Shown: one piece after another, positions 1 to 8,938 of the stretch | How positions within the stretch are numbered: the first letter of the stretch is position 1 | How the letters are laid out: every line of letters begins with the position of its first letter | Assembly: GCF_039962255.1 (NCBI RefSeq) | Contig: NZ_JAMPKY010000010.1 | Location: 186,001-250,000, forward strand | Reading direction: 5' to 3' | Length of the DNA: 64,000 nt | Source: Leptolyngbya subtilissima AS-A7 | GTDB lineage: Bacteria; Cyanobacteriota; Cyanobacteriia; Phormidesmidales; Phormidesmidaceae | Notes under the pieces: model-generated | What the model saw: only the letters and a program-made list of their open reading frames with translations | Told to the model about the DNA's origin: nothing | Databases searched by the model: none | Position numbers and translations under genes: made by a program

Positions 1-689
1 CTGACAACGTGATTTTGGCCCAGGACATTGCTCAACACTTTCGGTTGACCTGTTTGGGCATTGACGTGATTACCCGTGACCTATCGCGATCGTGGAAGGA
101 CGGGAATTTCGGCATTCTTGAGATCAACTCTGCGCCAGGGATTTCGATGCACCTCAACCCCTCTGTGGGCGATCGCGTCGATGTCACTTCCCCCATTCTG
201 GAAACCTTCTTTCCCGAAGACACCAAAATCCGCATTCCCATCATCACGTTTAATCGGGTTTCAATGCGCGATTTGCAAGAGCTGATTGACCATCTTCTCT
301 TGCAATATCCCAACTGGGTAATCGGTGCGGTGTGTCGAGAAGGTGTGCTCATCAACCGTTCTGAAAAGGCCTTGAGCCCCAACTACAACGTCAATGTGCG
401 CAACCTGCTGCGCAACCCTAGGCTCGACATGCTGATTGCAGAATATCGAGGCGATATCTTTGAGCAGGACGGTATGTTCTACTCGGGCAGCGATATGGTC
501 GTTTTAGACAATCCCACCGAAACCGAGACTCTGCTGACCCGCGACGTCTTACCCCATTCAACCATTGTGGTACGCGAGGGCAACAATGTCTCGATTCGCC
601 GCGAGGGGCTGATTGAGCAATACCGTTTGGGCGGATCAGAGCCCTTTAGCCGCGTTTATTTAAAGGAAACTGGGACAATTTTGGCCTAA
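1..689 (+). CDS. cphA2: CphA2-like cyanophycin ligase, 3' part
   Basis: The reading frame is open from base 3 and enters from the left, so only the last ~229 residues are present. The first ~50 residues match the end of the CphA ATP-grasp domain (GIDVITRDLS, then ILEINSAPGISMHL). After IPII, where cyanophycin synthetase CphA1 has the Mur-ligase P-loop (GTNGKTT), this protein has unrelated residues, and the remaining Mur-ligase-like part is short. That is what is known of CphA2, which polymerises beta-Asp-Arg dipeptides with a single active site. By inference it acts in nitrogen storage and recycling. The alternative is another ATP-grasp paralogue of CphA; the missing N-terminal half would decide. 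Confidence 0.6.
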   Translation, partial: DNVILAQDIAQHFRLTCLGIDVITRDLSRSWKDGNFGILEINSAPGISMHLNPSVGDRVDVTSPILETFFPEDTKIRIPIITFNRVSMRDLQELIDHLLLQYPNWVIGAVCREGVLINRSEKALSPNYNVNVRNLLRNPRLDMLIAEYRGDIFEQDGMFYSGSDMVVLDNPTETETLLTRDVLPHSTIVVREGNNVSIRREGLIEQYRLGGSEPFSRVYLKETGTILA

Positions 690-713
690 CGGTAATCTGT
701 ATAACCCCTAGTT

Positions 714-744
714 TGTAGGGGCATTGCACTGCAATGCCCCTACA
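714..744. repeat. REP-like palindrome
   Basis: Perfect inverted repeat with 15-bp arms (TGTAGGGGCATTGCA and its complement) around a single central base. It has the general form of the dispersed GTAGGGGC...GCCCCTAC palindromes common in filamentous cyanobacteria. It lies 25 bases after the cphA2-like gene and could form a hairpin at its 3' end, although no T-run follows. Confidence 0.75.
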
Positions 745-840
745 GGGTGTCAGTTTTGAATCAAGGTTCTGTATGTGGGATTCAGTATTAGTTTTAATTC
801 AACCTAGTAGTTTGCCAAGCCGAAGGAGACAAAGGAGGGT

Positions 841-895
841 ATAAAGTTCTAGGTTTATGGCCTATCTTGAACCTTATAACCCTAAACCTTTGTTG
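841..895. repeat. Degenerate foldback repeat
   Basis: Imperfect long hairpin: AAAGTTCTAGGTTTAT pairs with ATAACCCTAAACCTTT (13 of 16 positions). It resembles the foldbacks at 10905-10950 and 19247-19317, which also contain AAGGT.../...ACCTT blocks. The rest of the 690-1010 gap shows no gene. Confidence 0.4.
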
Positions 896-1010
896 GCAGA
901 GCTCATTAGAGTTCAACTTAGCTAAGTACTAAGAGCATTGGCAACCCTAGAAAGCTACAGCCCTTTCTGGCGACTTAAACGCGTCCGAGTGCAGCATAAT
1001 AATTATGCTG

Positions 1011-2129
1011 TTAGGTTTGTTTTGATTTCAAGCAAGCAATACTAAACGCCCGAACAATATCTGAAAACTGTTGATTGCGTTCCATTAGCGCCATGTGCCC
1101 TCCTGGCGACAGCATGCTCAATTCCGATTGAGGTACTTCCGCACTCATATGTTTGCTAGCGAAAGGTCGTGTAGCAATATCGGACTTGCCAACAACAACA
1201 AGCGTGGGAACAGAAATTTTAGGCAACGTTGCTGTCTCATTAAACTTAAACATCGCTAGAACTCCTCGGACCAAAACTCCTGGTGATGACTTAATACCAA
1301 TTAAACTAGAAAAATTAAGCTGTCCACGAGTCTCTGTACCTGTAAAGCCAGATATTTTAGTTGTGAGCAACACTGAACCGTTCAAATAGCTTAACCAGCT
1401 AGTGAGCCATAGCAGAGGGGAGAACGCGATCGCCAGGTGTAGCAACGGCTCTAGCAGAGGTTTTTGCAGCGCCATTAGCAGTTTGCTGAAAGTAGTGGTT
1501 TTAAGCGGATTAGTATAGGTGCTATCGACAAGAATTAAGCCGGCAACTTGCTGCTCTAAGCGTTCTGGAAACAGGCGACTAAAAGTCAGCAGGATCATAC
1601 CCCCCATGCTGTGCCCTACTAAAATGGCCGGCTGATCGTTTACTAGAGCTAGCACTGCCTCTAAGTCGCGGGCATACTTCTCTAGGGAATAGTCTCGGTT
1701 TTTCGGCTTTTGGGATTTTCCTAAACCCGGTAGATCCCAAACAACCACGCGAAACTGATCGGTGAGCTGTTTTTTGGCGTAATACCAAGCTGTGCTGTCG
1801 GGTCCCCAACCGTGGGTCAGAATCAGGGTCGGAGCGCGATCGGGCCCGTAAAACTCGACTTCAATTTCGCTACCATCTGGTCGAGCTAAACGTTGCACTC
1901 GTTTGCTGCGCAGCGGTGTAGGTTCATCCTTTCCAGGACGGTGCATTAGCAGAAGGGGCAGAAATCCTAGAAATGACCACAGTAATAGTCCTATGCTCAA
2001 ATATAGCCAGCGATCGCTGACCAAATTCCCTTCGTACCACTGATAGAGAATGTAAGATCCACCTCCAAGAATGGCAACTACTCCCAGATTAGACAGCAAA
2101 CGCAACAAAAAATCGAGGGGCATGAACAT
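1011..2129 (-). CDS. Membrane-anchored alpha/beta hydrolase
   Basis: Alpha/beta-hydrolase-fold enzyme preceded by two hydrophobic segments (about residues 5-28 and 43-62), so probably anchored in the membrane. It shows the oxyanion motif HGWGP, the nucleophile elbow GHSMGG (Ser about 174), an acid at GKSD (Asp about 317) and the catalytic His in GGHMAL (about 345). The triad is complete, so it should be an active esterase, lipase or haloalkane-dehalogenase-like enzyme; the substrate is not evident. The frame opens with TTG at 2141, but the first ATG (2129), 12 bases after an AGAAGG sequence, is the more likely start. It stands alone, convergent with the gene to its left. Confidence 0.8.
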   Translation of the reverse strand: MFMPLDFLLRLLSNLGVVAILGGGSYILYQWYEGNLVSDRWLYLSIGLLLWSFLGFLPLLLMHRPGKDEPTPLRSKRVQRLARPDGSEIEVEFYGPDRAPTLILTHGWGPDSTAWYYAKKQLTDQFRVVVWDLPGLGKSQKPKNRDYSLEKYARDLEAVLALVNDQPAILVGHSMGGMILLTFSRLFPERLEQQVAGLILVDSTYTNPLKTTTFSKLLMALQKPLLEPLLHLAIAFSPLLWLTSWLSYLNGSVLLTTKISGFTGTETRGQLNFSSLIGIKSSPGVLVRGVLAMFKFNETATLPKISVPTLVVVGKSDIATRPFASKHMSAEVPQSELSMLSPGGHMALMERNQQFSDIVRAFSIACLKSKQT

Positions 2130-2811
2130 GACAGAGTTCAACCTTCTGAGGTAACGTGTATGAGATTAAGTGAAGATCTAACCAGGCACAAGACTCCGAG
2201 GTTAGAAATGAAGCTTTTTGGGATTGAGCACTAATCAGATTTCAGGCTCAAAGTTGAAAAAGTCTCGTATTCAACATGTTTATGACTTCATTCTGGTTTA
2301 TGGCAAGCTATAGGATGGGCATGAACCAAGAAAGTCAAGTTTGGCTCAAGTGAAAGACATTTATACCCACCGCCCTACTATTTCGATAACAACATAGCTG
2401 TCTAGATAATTCAAACAAAACGGAAAATTTTCTCACTGCAAAAACCCTTATTGGCTATGACTTCTTTAACCCTATTCGACTATAGTTATCCGAGAGAATA
2501 AAAATGCCTCTATTCACCGAAAGAGGCCAATTTAGTAATACTGATTAGGTGGCACAGAACACTTTATCTGCACGTGTCTAAAGAAGACTGGAACAGACTT
2601 GGCTTAACGGTGAAGTCGCCCAGCAGCCAAAACCAGGCTCCATCATTAGAAAGATGCTGCCTTACTTTAAGTTTCTTAGAATGCGGTTGCAAAGAATTTA
2701 GCCAGGTATTGCCAGGGTTGCCTAGCAGCGCACAACCCGCGCCAACGCTGTGGCCTTGGCTCATGTATGCCTACTTGCTGAATCTAGCTGAAACCGCTAA
2801 GGCATAAAATT
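2130..2811. other. Long gap without a convincing gene
   Basis: About 680 bases without a supported gene. Open frames at 2574-2807 (+) and 2564-2764 (-) show no domain, no ribosome binding site and unlikely composition. The only clear structure is the hairpin at 2506-2527. Confidence 0.5.
2496..2527 (-). terminator. Hairpin with T-rich tail on minus strand
   Basis: GCCTCT (2506-2511) pairs with AGAGGC (2522-2527). Read on the minus strand the stem is followed by ATTTTTATT, the form of a rho-independent terminator. No minus-strand gene ends here, so either it ends an unannotated small RNA or it is fortuitous. Confidence 0.35.
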
Positions 2812-3153
2812 ATGAGCGATACAACCGTTATCAAAGTCACCTCTGAAGCGGCACCGATTGGTGCCATGGGGCAAAAGCATCTGGCCCTTAGCAAAAAATT
2901 GGCCATGCGGCTGTGGGAAAATGAGCAGCCCGACGACGCCAAGCCCGAGACCCAGCGCCCCTACGAGGCGATCGGCTACGTGATCAGCGGGCGGGCTGAG
3001 CTACATCTCGAAGGTCAGACGGTGGTGTTAGAACCTGGCAACTCTTGGGTTGTCCCCGAAGGTGCGTCTCACACTTACAAAATTTTGGAACCCTTCACCG
3101 CTGTTGAGGTGACTACGCCCCCGGCTGTGGTGCACGGTCGCGATCAGGCTTAA
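2812..3153 (+). CDS. Small single-domain cupin protein
   Basis: 113-residue single cupin barrel. Residues 51-75 (YEAIGYVISGRAELHLEGQ) form the first cupin motif, in which the usual His-x-His pair is not present. Residues 76-90 (PGNSWVVPEGASHTY) form the second motif with His88. Such small cupins bind a metal or a small molecule; the ligand is not evident. The ATG at 2812 is the natural start. The gene is 150 bases upstream of the PhnD operon in the same direction, but nothing ties them functionally. Confidence 0.75.
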   Translation: MSDTTVIKVTSEAAPIGAMGQKHLALSKKLAMRLWENEQPDDAKPETQRPYEAIGYVISGRAELHLEGQTVVLEPGNSWVVPEGASHTYKILEPFTAVEVTTPPAVVHGRDQA

Positions 3154-3325
3154 TGCTGGTTGCCCAAGGTGTTGCCACTGAAGTCGATGGCTAGTTCCTG
3201 ACCCTTTTGGGGCTAAGGGGACATTATGATGCGTCTAACTTACTCATTTTCTTTTGATTAAAAGCAGCCAGTGAGGCGATTTAATAGTCTCTAGCAAGCT
3301 AAAAATGCCCCCAAAGAAGATGTGT

Positions 3326-4261
3326 ATGAATAGACTTCGCCTCAAAGGCTGGCTGAGCGCTTGGCTAATCGGATTGCTGGCTCTGGTCGTTGTAGTCGCC
3401 TGTGCACCCCAATCTGACAATCAAACTACTACTGATTCAGCCGCTCCTGAGGCGACGCTGACAGAACTCAAGTTTGGTGTCGGCCCCTACTTCCCAACCC
3501 CAAATGAGAACCGCAAGCAGTTTGAGCCGCTGTTTGAGGAAGTGGCCGGGCAGCTAGATTTACCCGCCGATGTGACTGTGGCCGACGACTGGATTGGCAT
3601 TTCTGAGGCGCTGCGATCGGGCACCTTGGACGTCGCTTGGCTGGGGCCTTGGGGCTATGTACTGGCCCACCACAACGAGCCTGCCCTGGAGGCGATCGCA
3701 ACCGTCAAATACAAAGACAAACCGACCTACTACTCGGTACTGATGGCTAAAGCCGACGCGCCCTTTGACACGCTCGAAGAGGCCATTGAGCTCAGTCAGC
3801 AGGGGCAAAAGCTCAAGCTCAGTCTGGCCGATGTGGGTTCAACCTCGGGCTGGCTGATTCCCCAAGCGGAGTTTAAGCGGCGGGGGCTGGATCCTGAAAC
3901 GGTATTTGAATATAGCGAAGGGGCTAGCCATGCCGCTCAGGCGATCGCCGTGCTGAGCGACCAGACCGATATTGCCTCTGACTACGATCGCAACTTGGAC
4001 GTGCTGACTGAGCAGGGCAAGATCGACAAAAGCCAGCTCAAGATCATCTGGCAATCAGAGCCGCTACCCAATGACCCCATTGTGGTGCGGGGCGACTTCC
4101 CTACCGAGCTAAAGACTAGGCTGCAAGATGCGCTGGTTAACCTCACCCCAGAGCAGACCCAAACCTTGTTGCCCAAAAACTATACCGGTTTTGAGGTCTC
4201 AGACGGCAGCAACTACAGCCCGATTGAGGCGGCTGGCAAATCTGTTGGCAAGCTGGAGTGA
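3326..4261 (+). CDS. phnD: PhnD-family phosphonate/phosphite-binding lipoprotein
   Basis: Periplasmic substrate-binding protein of a phosphonate/phosphite-type ABC importer. It starts with a lipoprotein signal: basic MNRLRLK, a hydrophobic stretch, then VVVVAC with the lipidated Cys at about 26. PhnD-family features follow: FGVGPYFPTP near the N-terminus, the DVAWLGPWGYVLA pocket segment, and LSLADVGSTSGWLIP, the typical DxxSTSG anion-binding loop. An upstream ATG in frame at 3305 is possible; 3326 gives a cleaner signal peptide and a nearby AAGAAG. First gene of a three-gene operon; its stop overlaps the next start. No C-P lyase or phosphite dehydrogenase lies nearby, so the ligand is undecided. 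Confidence 0.85.
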   Translation: MNRLRLKGWLSAWLIGLLALVVVVACAPQSDNQTTTDSAAPEATLTELKFGVGPYFPTPNENRKQFEPLFEEVAGQLDLPADVTVADDWIGISEALRSGTLDVAWLGPWGYVLAHHNEPALEAIATVKYKDKPTYYSVLMAKADAPFDTLEEAIELSQQGQKLKLSLADVGSTSGWLIPQAEFKRRGLDPETVFEYSEGASHAAQAIAVLSDQTDIASDYDRNLDVLTEQGKIDKSQLKIIWQSEPLPNDPIVVRGDFPTELKTRLQDALVNLTPEQTQTLLPKNYTGFEVSDGSNYSPIEAAGKSVGKLE

Positions 4262-5103
4262 TGGAGCCACCCTCCAATAACGGCAATAGCCCTGGTACCG
4301 ATTTTGACGCGCTCTTGCAGCGCGAGTGGCAGCGGCAGGGTGGACTGTGGCGCATGCTTCAGCAGGGCTTTTGGGGAGTACTGGCGGTGGCGGTTGTCAT
4401 CGCTAGTGCCCACGGAGCCGAGGTCGATCCGCAGCAGTTTTGGGCGCGGCTGCCTCAGCTGGGCGAATGGCTGGTACGGCTGTTTCCACCCGATTTCTCA
4501 GAGCTGCCCAGCTTCTTAGGGGCAATTTGGGAGACGCTGGCGATCGCCATTGTCGGCACGGGCGCGGCCATAGTCGCGGCCGTGCCTCTGGCCGTGATGG
4601 TGGCCCGCAACGTCACCCCGTTTAGGCTGCTGTCGCTGCCGTTGCGGAGCCTACTCAACCTGCTGCGGGGCATTGACACGGCCATTTTTGCCCTGTTCTT
4701 TGTCTCAATTGTGGGCCTTGGTCCCTTCGCCGGGGCACTGGGGGTAGCACTGCACACCACCGGGTCGATGGCCAAGCTCTATGCCGAGGTGTTAGAGACC
4801 CTACCGCCCGAGCCCATCGAAGCGGTAGAGGCGACGGGGTGCGATCGCATTCGCACCTTTACCTTTGCTGTACTGCCCGAAGCCTTACCAGGGCTGATCG
4901 GCATCACCCTCTATCTGTGGGAGTTCAACGTGCGATCGTCGGTGATTTTAGGGATTGTAGGTGCGGGCGGTATTGGTTACGAGCTGCTGGTCAGCCTAAA
5001 GCTGCTAGATTTTCCGCGGCTCTGCACTATTTTGCTGCTGATTTTGGCCATGGTCACGCTGATTGATGCTCTAAGTGCCCGGCTGCGGCAGCGGTTAGGA
5101 TGA
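4261..5103 (+). CDS. phnE: PhnE-family ABC permease
   Basis: Inner-membrane permease of the phosphonate/phosphite importer, about 280 residues, with a long N-terminal cytoplasmic lead and about five or six membrane segments. The cytoplasmic coupling loop is seen as EVLETLPPEPIEAVEATG, with the EAA-type signature VEATGCDRIRTFTFAVLP. The ATG at 4261 overlaps the phnD stop codon (TGATG), typical of translational coupling; an adjacent GTG at 4258 is also in frame. Four bases separate its stop from the ATPase gene. Confidence 0.87.
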   Translation: MEPPSNNGNSPGTDFDALLQREWQRQGGLWRMLQQGFWGVLAVAVVIASAHGAEVDPQQFWARLPQLGEWLVRLFPPDFSELPSFLGAIWETLAIAIVGTGAAIVAAVPLAVMVARNVTPFRLLSLPLRSLLNLLRGIDTAIFALFFVSIVGLGPFAGALGVALHTTGSMAKLYAEVLETLPPEPIEAVEATGCDRIRTFTFAVLPEALPGLIGITLYLWEFNVRSSVILGIVGAGGIGYELLVSLKLLDFPRLCTILLLILAMVTLIDALSARLRQRLG

Positions 5104-5107
5104 AACC

Positions 5108-5842
5108 ATGCTGAGCATTGAACACCTTTCTAAGGTTTACGACCGCAACCGCACTGCCCTCGACGACGTTAGCTTTCAAATTGAGCCACACACCTTCACC
5201 GCCATTTTGGGACCGAGCGGGGCGGGCAAATCGACGTTGATGCGCTGCATCCTACAGCTGATCAAGCCGACGGAGGGCCAGGTCTACTTTCAGGGCCAGA
5301 ACCTAACCACTTGCTCTGCCCGTGAACTGCGGCAAGCTCGGACCCAAATGGCCACCATTGCCCAGCAGTTCAACCTGGTGCGACGCCGCACAGCGCTGGA
5401 AAATTGCCTGGGCGGACGCCTACAGGATCTCTCCCTCTGGCGCTGTTGGCTCAACCAGTTTCCGCCAGAATTGCTGCGGGAGGGAATGGCGGCTTTAGAG
5501 CGGGTGCAGCTCTTGGATGTGGCCTTTCAACGGGCAGATCGGCTCTCGGGCGGACAGCAGCAGCGGGTGGCGATCGCGCGTGCCCTCACCCAGCGGGCCA
5601 GCCTGATTTTGGCCGATGAGCCGGTGGCTAGCCTAGACCCCGAAACGGCTCACACGGTTCTGGGGCTGCTGCGATCGCTCTGCCGCAACGAAGGCCTGAC
5701 CGTGGTGTGCAACCTGCATCAGGTCGATCTGGCGCTGAAATATGGCGATCGCATCCTCGGCATCCAGGCAGGGAAATTAGTGCTCGATCGCCCCACCAGC
5801 CAGGTCAGTGCAACCAGCCTAGATTTGATCTACAAGTCCTAA
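5108..5842 (+). CDS. phnC: PhnC-family ABC ATPase
   Basis: ATP-binding subunit that powers the PhnE channel. Walker A is GPSGAGKST (residues 35-43), the Q-loop is near 86-87, the ABC signature is [15 protein letters not shown] (146-160), and Walker B LILADEP (166-172) is followed by the D-loop SLD. The switch His is in CNLHQVDLA. The 244-residue length is normal for PhnC. Gene order D-E-C with near-zero spacing marks one transcription unit, which ends here, about 110 bases before the next gene. Confidence 0.9.
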   Translation: MLSIEHLSKVYDRNRTALDDVSFQIEPHTFTAILGPSGAGKSTLMRCILQLIKPTEGQVYFQGQNLTTCSARELRQARTQMATIAQQFNLVRRRTALENCLGGRLQDLSLWRCWLNQFPPELLREGMAALERVQLLDVAFQRADRLSGGQQQRVAIARALTQRASLILADEPVASLDPETAHTVLGLLRSLCRNEGLTVVCNLHQVDLALKYGDRILGIQAGKLVLDRPTSQVSATSLDLIYKS

Positions 5843-5952
5843 ACGGGCGCCCTCTGCTGAACAATGCAAAATCTCTCTTTGGATGCAGTAAACAGCTGGG
5901 GACTGCCCTGTAGCCTTTAGGGGCAGCAAGTCAATAAGGACTCAGTGTAGGA

Positions 5953-6918
5953 ATGGCACTGGAAACGGTAGAGCAAGCTCAGGTTCTAATCCTAGAAAAT
6001 TCTCACATTAAGCTAACGATTCGCCCTGACCTAGGGGGACGGATCGACCAGCTAGAAGACCTGCAAACAGGGCATGCCTGGCTCTGGCACCCAGCTGGCT
6101 ACGCGCCTGAAACAACGCGATCGCTAGCCGTTGGGGCTTCTTTTGACGATGAGTGGACAGGCGGCTGGGATGAGGTGTTCCCTAACGATGCCGCTGGAGA
6201 GTTTCAGGGACGAAATTTGGCTGACCACGGCGAGCTGTGGTCGCAGCAATGGGAAATTTTGGACAGCTCACCCCTCAGCCTCAAGCTGGAATACCAGTGC
6301 CAAACCGTGCCCGTGCGGGTCGAAAAAACGATTCAGCTCGATGCCGAGAAGCCAGAGGCCAGACTGATTTACTCGTTTCAAAATCAGTCTGAGGCAGAAA
6401 TTCCGTTTTTGTTTAAGCACCATGCTGCGATCGCGATCGAAGCTGGCGATGAGATATTACTGCCCGACTGCTGGGTCGAACCGGCGTTTTTAGAGTTCAG
6501 CAAAATCATTGGTCAGCCGGGCAAAACGCGCTTTCCTCATGCGATCGGTGCCAACGGCGAAGCGGTTGATCTGCGGGTTATGCCGCCGCCCTCGTCGCAG
6601 CTGCAAGAGTTTTACTATACGTCTGAGCTAGCGCAAGGGTTTTGCGGCATTCGTCATCAGCGCAGCCAGTCGTCTTTGCTGATGACCTTTGATCAAGCCG
6701 ACTTTCCCTATGTGTGGATGTTTCAGAGCTATGGCGGGTGGCAAGGCCACTATGTGGTTGTGGTAGAACCCTGCACAACTCTACCCTCTGATCTAGAAGA
6801 GGCCTGCCGCAACGGCACAGCGGCGGTGCTAAAACCCCAGGAGAACCAGCGCCGCAGTCTCACGGTGCAGCTACAGCGCGAGCAGGGGCATGAACCCGAG
6901 AGCCTAAAACTGAAATAA
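5953..6918 (+). CDS. Galactose-mutarotase-fold protein
   Basis: Cytosolic protein of 321 residues with the beta-supersandwich fold of aldose 1-epimerases. Visible features are GGRIDQLEDLQTGHAWLWHP near the N-terminus, DEWTGGWDEVFPND in the sugar-pocket region, KHHAAIAI in the middle (candidate catalytic His) and VVEPCTT near the end. It resembles the uncharacterised mutarotase-like families rather than GalM itself. The likely role is binding or epimerising a sugar; the substrate is unknown. No operon partner is evident. Confidence 0.7.
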   Translation: MALETVEQAQVLILENSHIKLTIRPDLGGRIDQLEDLQTGHAWLWHPAGYAPETTRSLAVGASFDDEWTGGWDEVFPNDAAGEFQGRNLADHGELWSQQWEILDSSPLSLKLEYQCQTVPVRVEKTIQLDAEKPEARLIYSFQNQSEAEIPFLFKHHAAIAIEAGDEILLPDCWVEPAFLEFSKIIGQPGKTRFPHAIGANGEAVDLRVMPPPSSQLQEFYYTSELAQGFCGIRHQRSQSSLLMTFDQADFPYVWMFQSYGGWQGHYVVVVEPCTTLPSDLEEACRNGTAAVLKPQENQRRSLTVQLQREQGHEPESLKLK

Positions 6919-6984
6919 TGCCCCTGCTATAGTTTGCGGCTTGCGGCCGTTTCATCACCGGCTTCATTGCCCGGAGGTTCCCAG

Positions 6985-7266
6985 ATGCCCCTACCTGTCA
7001 TTATCAACAGCTTGGTATGTGTGGTAGCAACCGTGCTTGGTGCTCTGTTTGCCGTGGCAAGCATTATTAGCGTTGCAAATATGAAGGTGCCCTGGGTCGA
7101 CTTACTTCTGGTCGCCGCGCTATTGGTTCCCGTCATGTTTGTCGTCTCTGGGGTCGGAGTGGCAATAGCGTATGGCCGGTCGCCGCAACCAATCATCTTC
7201 GGCTTAGTTGCGCTGCCGTGGCTCTACGGCACAGGCTTTGTGCTGCTGATGCTCAAATCTTTTTAG
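6985..7266 (+). CDS. Small three-helix membrane protein
   Basis: 93-residue hydrophobic protein with about three membrane segments (residues about 5-30, 36-58 and 66-90). The start is set at the ATG at 6985 because a strong GGAGG lies at 6973-6977, eight bases upstream; the longer frame from 6934 would bury this site. I do not recognise a family. It follows the mutarotase-like gene by 66 bases in the same direction and may be cotranscribed. Confidence 0.6.
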   Translation: MPLPVIINSLVCVVATVLGALFAVASIISVANMKVPWVDLLLVAALLVPVMFVVSGVGVAIAYGRSPQPIIFGLVALPWLYGTGFVLLMLKSF

Positions 7267-7652
7267 GGTTATGCCCCCGCTGGCGTTTGGTTGCCAACTC
7301 AGAGACCGTTTATTCCGTCAGCTAACCAGTCTTTTGCAGTATAAATAGAGCCACAGTTCCTAAGCCCCAACAGGTTCGCTTATCCTGAACGGTTCACAGC
7401 TTTAAAGATTGAATGAAGTAGCCCATTCCAGTCCGATTGCTTGAAACTTCTAGGTTGTGGGGAACATCTATCTAAGCAGACCTAATTATTCGTAGGTGTG
7501 TCATCGCTACTGGTGATAAACCGAAGCTGACTCTAGCAGTGTGTGGGTTAGCTTCGGCTGGTATTGATCACTGCCGCAACACATCCTTCACCATCGTTTA
7601 ATTAAGGCTTTTTACCTATACAAGCAGCCAAACTTCTAGGGAATCAAGAGCA
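7267..7652. other. Gap with an imperfect hairpin
   Basis: No gene seen in 386 bases. CCGAAGCTGAC and GTTAGCTTCGG near 7521-7560 can form an 11-bp stem with one wobble pair. The gap lies upstream of the 355-residue membrane protein and should hold its promoter. Confidence 0.4.
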
Positions 7653-8720
7653 ATGCGTAGAGCGGCATTATTTCTATCAAGATTTTTAGCCAGTTTATGG
7701 GTAGCACTAGCCGGTGCTTTTCTATTTTTACTTCTGTCTAATGCTCCAAGTGTGCCTAGCACCACACCTTTTGCCAGCGCAGCCATCAGAGGCGAAGATA
7801 GCGCTGTCGTTCACTTGCCTAATAAGAGTTTTACCTGCACAGAAACAGAACAGCAATTTCAGTGCCAAACAAAAATTCAAAATCGTTCGCTAGACCTTAG
7901 CCTGACCAAAGGAAACGACGATCAATACTACTTTAGTGATTGTCGTGCTTTATATGATGGGCGATCGGTTAACTGTCAAAGAACAGGGCAAACCTATGCC
8001 CCTATATTGTCCGATATCTATGAGATTACCGACTTAGGATTAAGCTCTCAGCAACTACAGGCTGTCAAGCAAGACTATTGGGGAATCAATGCTCTCATGC
8101 AGTTGGGTGAACTGCGTATCATGTGGATTAGCGCAGCACTGTCTATTGGAGCAGGTATTGTTGCTGCGTTTTCGACCTGGGTGAAACCCGGAAGATTGAG
8201 CAAGGCTTTCACAAGTCTTGCCTGTGGATTTGGTGTGTATCACTTAGTTTGGGGTTTCCTCGGTCGTGTGCAATACGACTTGGTAACACCGTACGGGTTT
8301 ACGCCTAACACTTGGGATTGGGTCGTCAATGGAGGAGCGATCGCTTTGGGTGCCGGAACAGCTCTGGCCACCGCCTTTCTACTTTGGCAAAGGTTGAATC
8401 AATTCACCAGGATTCTAATCAGTATTAGTATCAGTGCTGGAATTTTTAGTCTTTGCTGGCGGTCTTTGATGTGGAATTCACACCATGTGCTCTCTTTTCT
8501 GGGTTTATCAGACAATGCCTTGGTTCAGCAGGGGTATCCACTAATGTGGCTTGCTACAGCCATCTCAATTGTTCTAGCAGTTGCCGCTGCTATTTTGCTT
8601 AAGCTGTACACCAATCAATCCATCAAAAAATTTCTCTCCCTGGGCAGCGGCATTGGTTCAGTAGCGCTAACCACAAACTTTTTCCTGTTCGTTCTATTGA
8701 GTTTGGGTTACGCAGATTAA
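7653..8720 (+). CDS. Multi-pass membrane protein of unknown function
   Basis: 355-residue protein not assigned to a family. It has an N-terminal signal-anchor (residues 8-30) and then an exported domain of roughly 110 residues with four cysteines (FTCTE, FQCQTK, SDCRALY, VNCQR), probably forming disulfides outside the membrane. About six membrane segments follow from residue 150 to the end. The domain order suggests an envelope protein; no catalytic motif is seen. Confidence 0.6.
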   Translation: MRRAALFLSRFLASLWVALAGAFLFLLLSNAPSVPSTTPFASAAIRGEDSAVVHLPNKSFTCTETEQQFQCQTKIQNRSLDLSLTKGNDDQYYFSDCRALYDGRSVNCQRTGQTYAPILSDIYEITDLGLSSQQLQAVKQDYWGINALMQLGELRIMWISAALSIGAGIVAAFSTWVKPGRLSKAFTSLACGFGVYHLVWGFLGRVQYDLVTPYGFTPNTWDWVVNGGAIALGAGTALATAFLLWQRLNQFTRILISISISAGIFSLCWRSLMWNSHHVLSFLGLSDNALVQQGYPLMWLATAISIVLAVAAAILLKLYTNQSIKKFLSLGSGIGSVALTTNFFLFVLLSLGYAD

Positions 8721-8803
8721 GGTATCTGCTCAAACAGCCTAGTAAAGTAAACAAAAGACCTGTGGGTTGCTGAGTACAGGGATGAATCCAAAAATTTGAA
8801 CCT

Positions 8804-8841
8804 TTTTTGCAGGGGCGAACGACCATTCGCCCCTGCAAAAA
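8804..8841. repeat. REP-like palindrome, possible bidirectional terminator
   Basis: Perfect 16-bp inverted repeat TTTTTGCAGGGGCGAA with its complement and a 6-base centre. Same GGGGC-rich class as 714-744. It sits between convergent genes, and its T-rich arm ends allow it to end transcription in both directions. Confidence 0.7.
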
Positions 8842-8938
8842 TTCGTGCCTCAGTTCAACAATGCCGTTTACGCAGTTGTGGGGGATCGCACGTCGGGCTG
8901 GCCAATTAGGGCAATGACCCAACTTATGAATGGTTAGC

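Noticed and set aside
2574..2807. Open frame of 77 codons on plus strand (and 66 codons on minus at 2564-2764)
   Set aside because: No domain, no ribosome binding site, and composition typical of chance frames.
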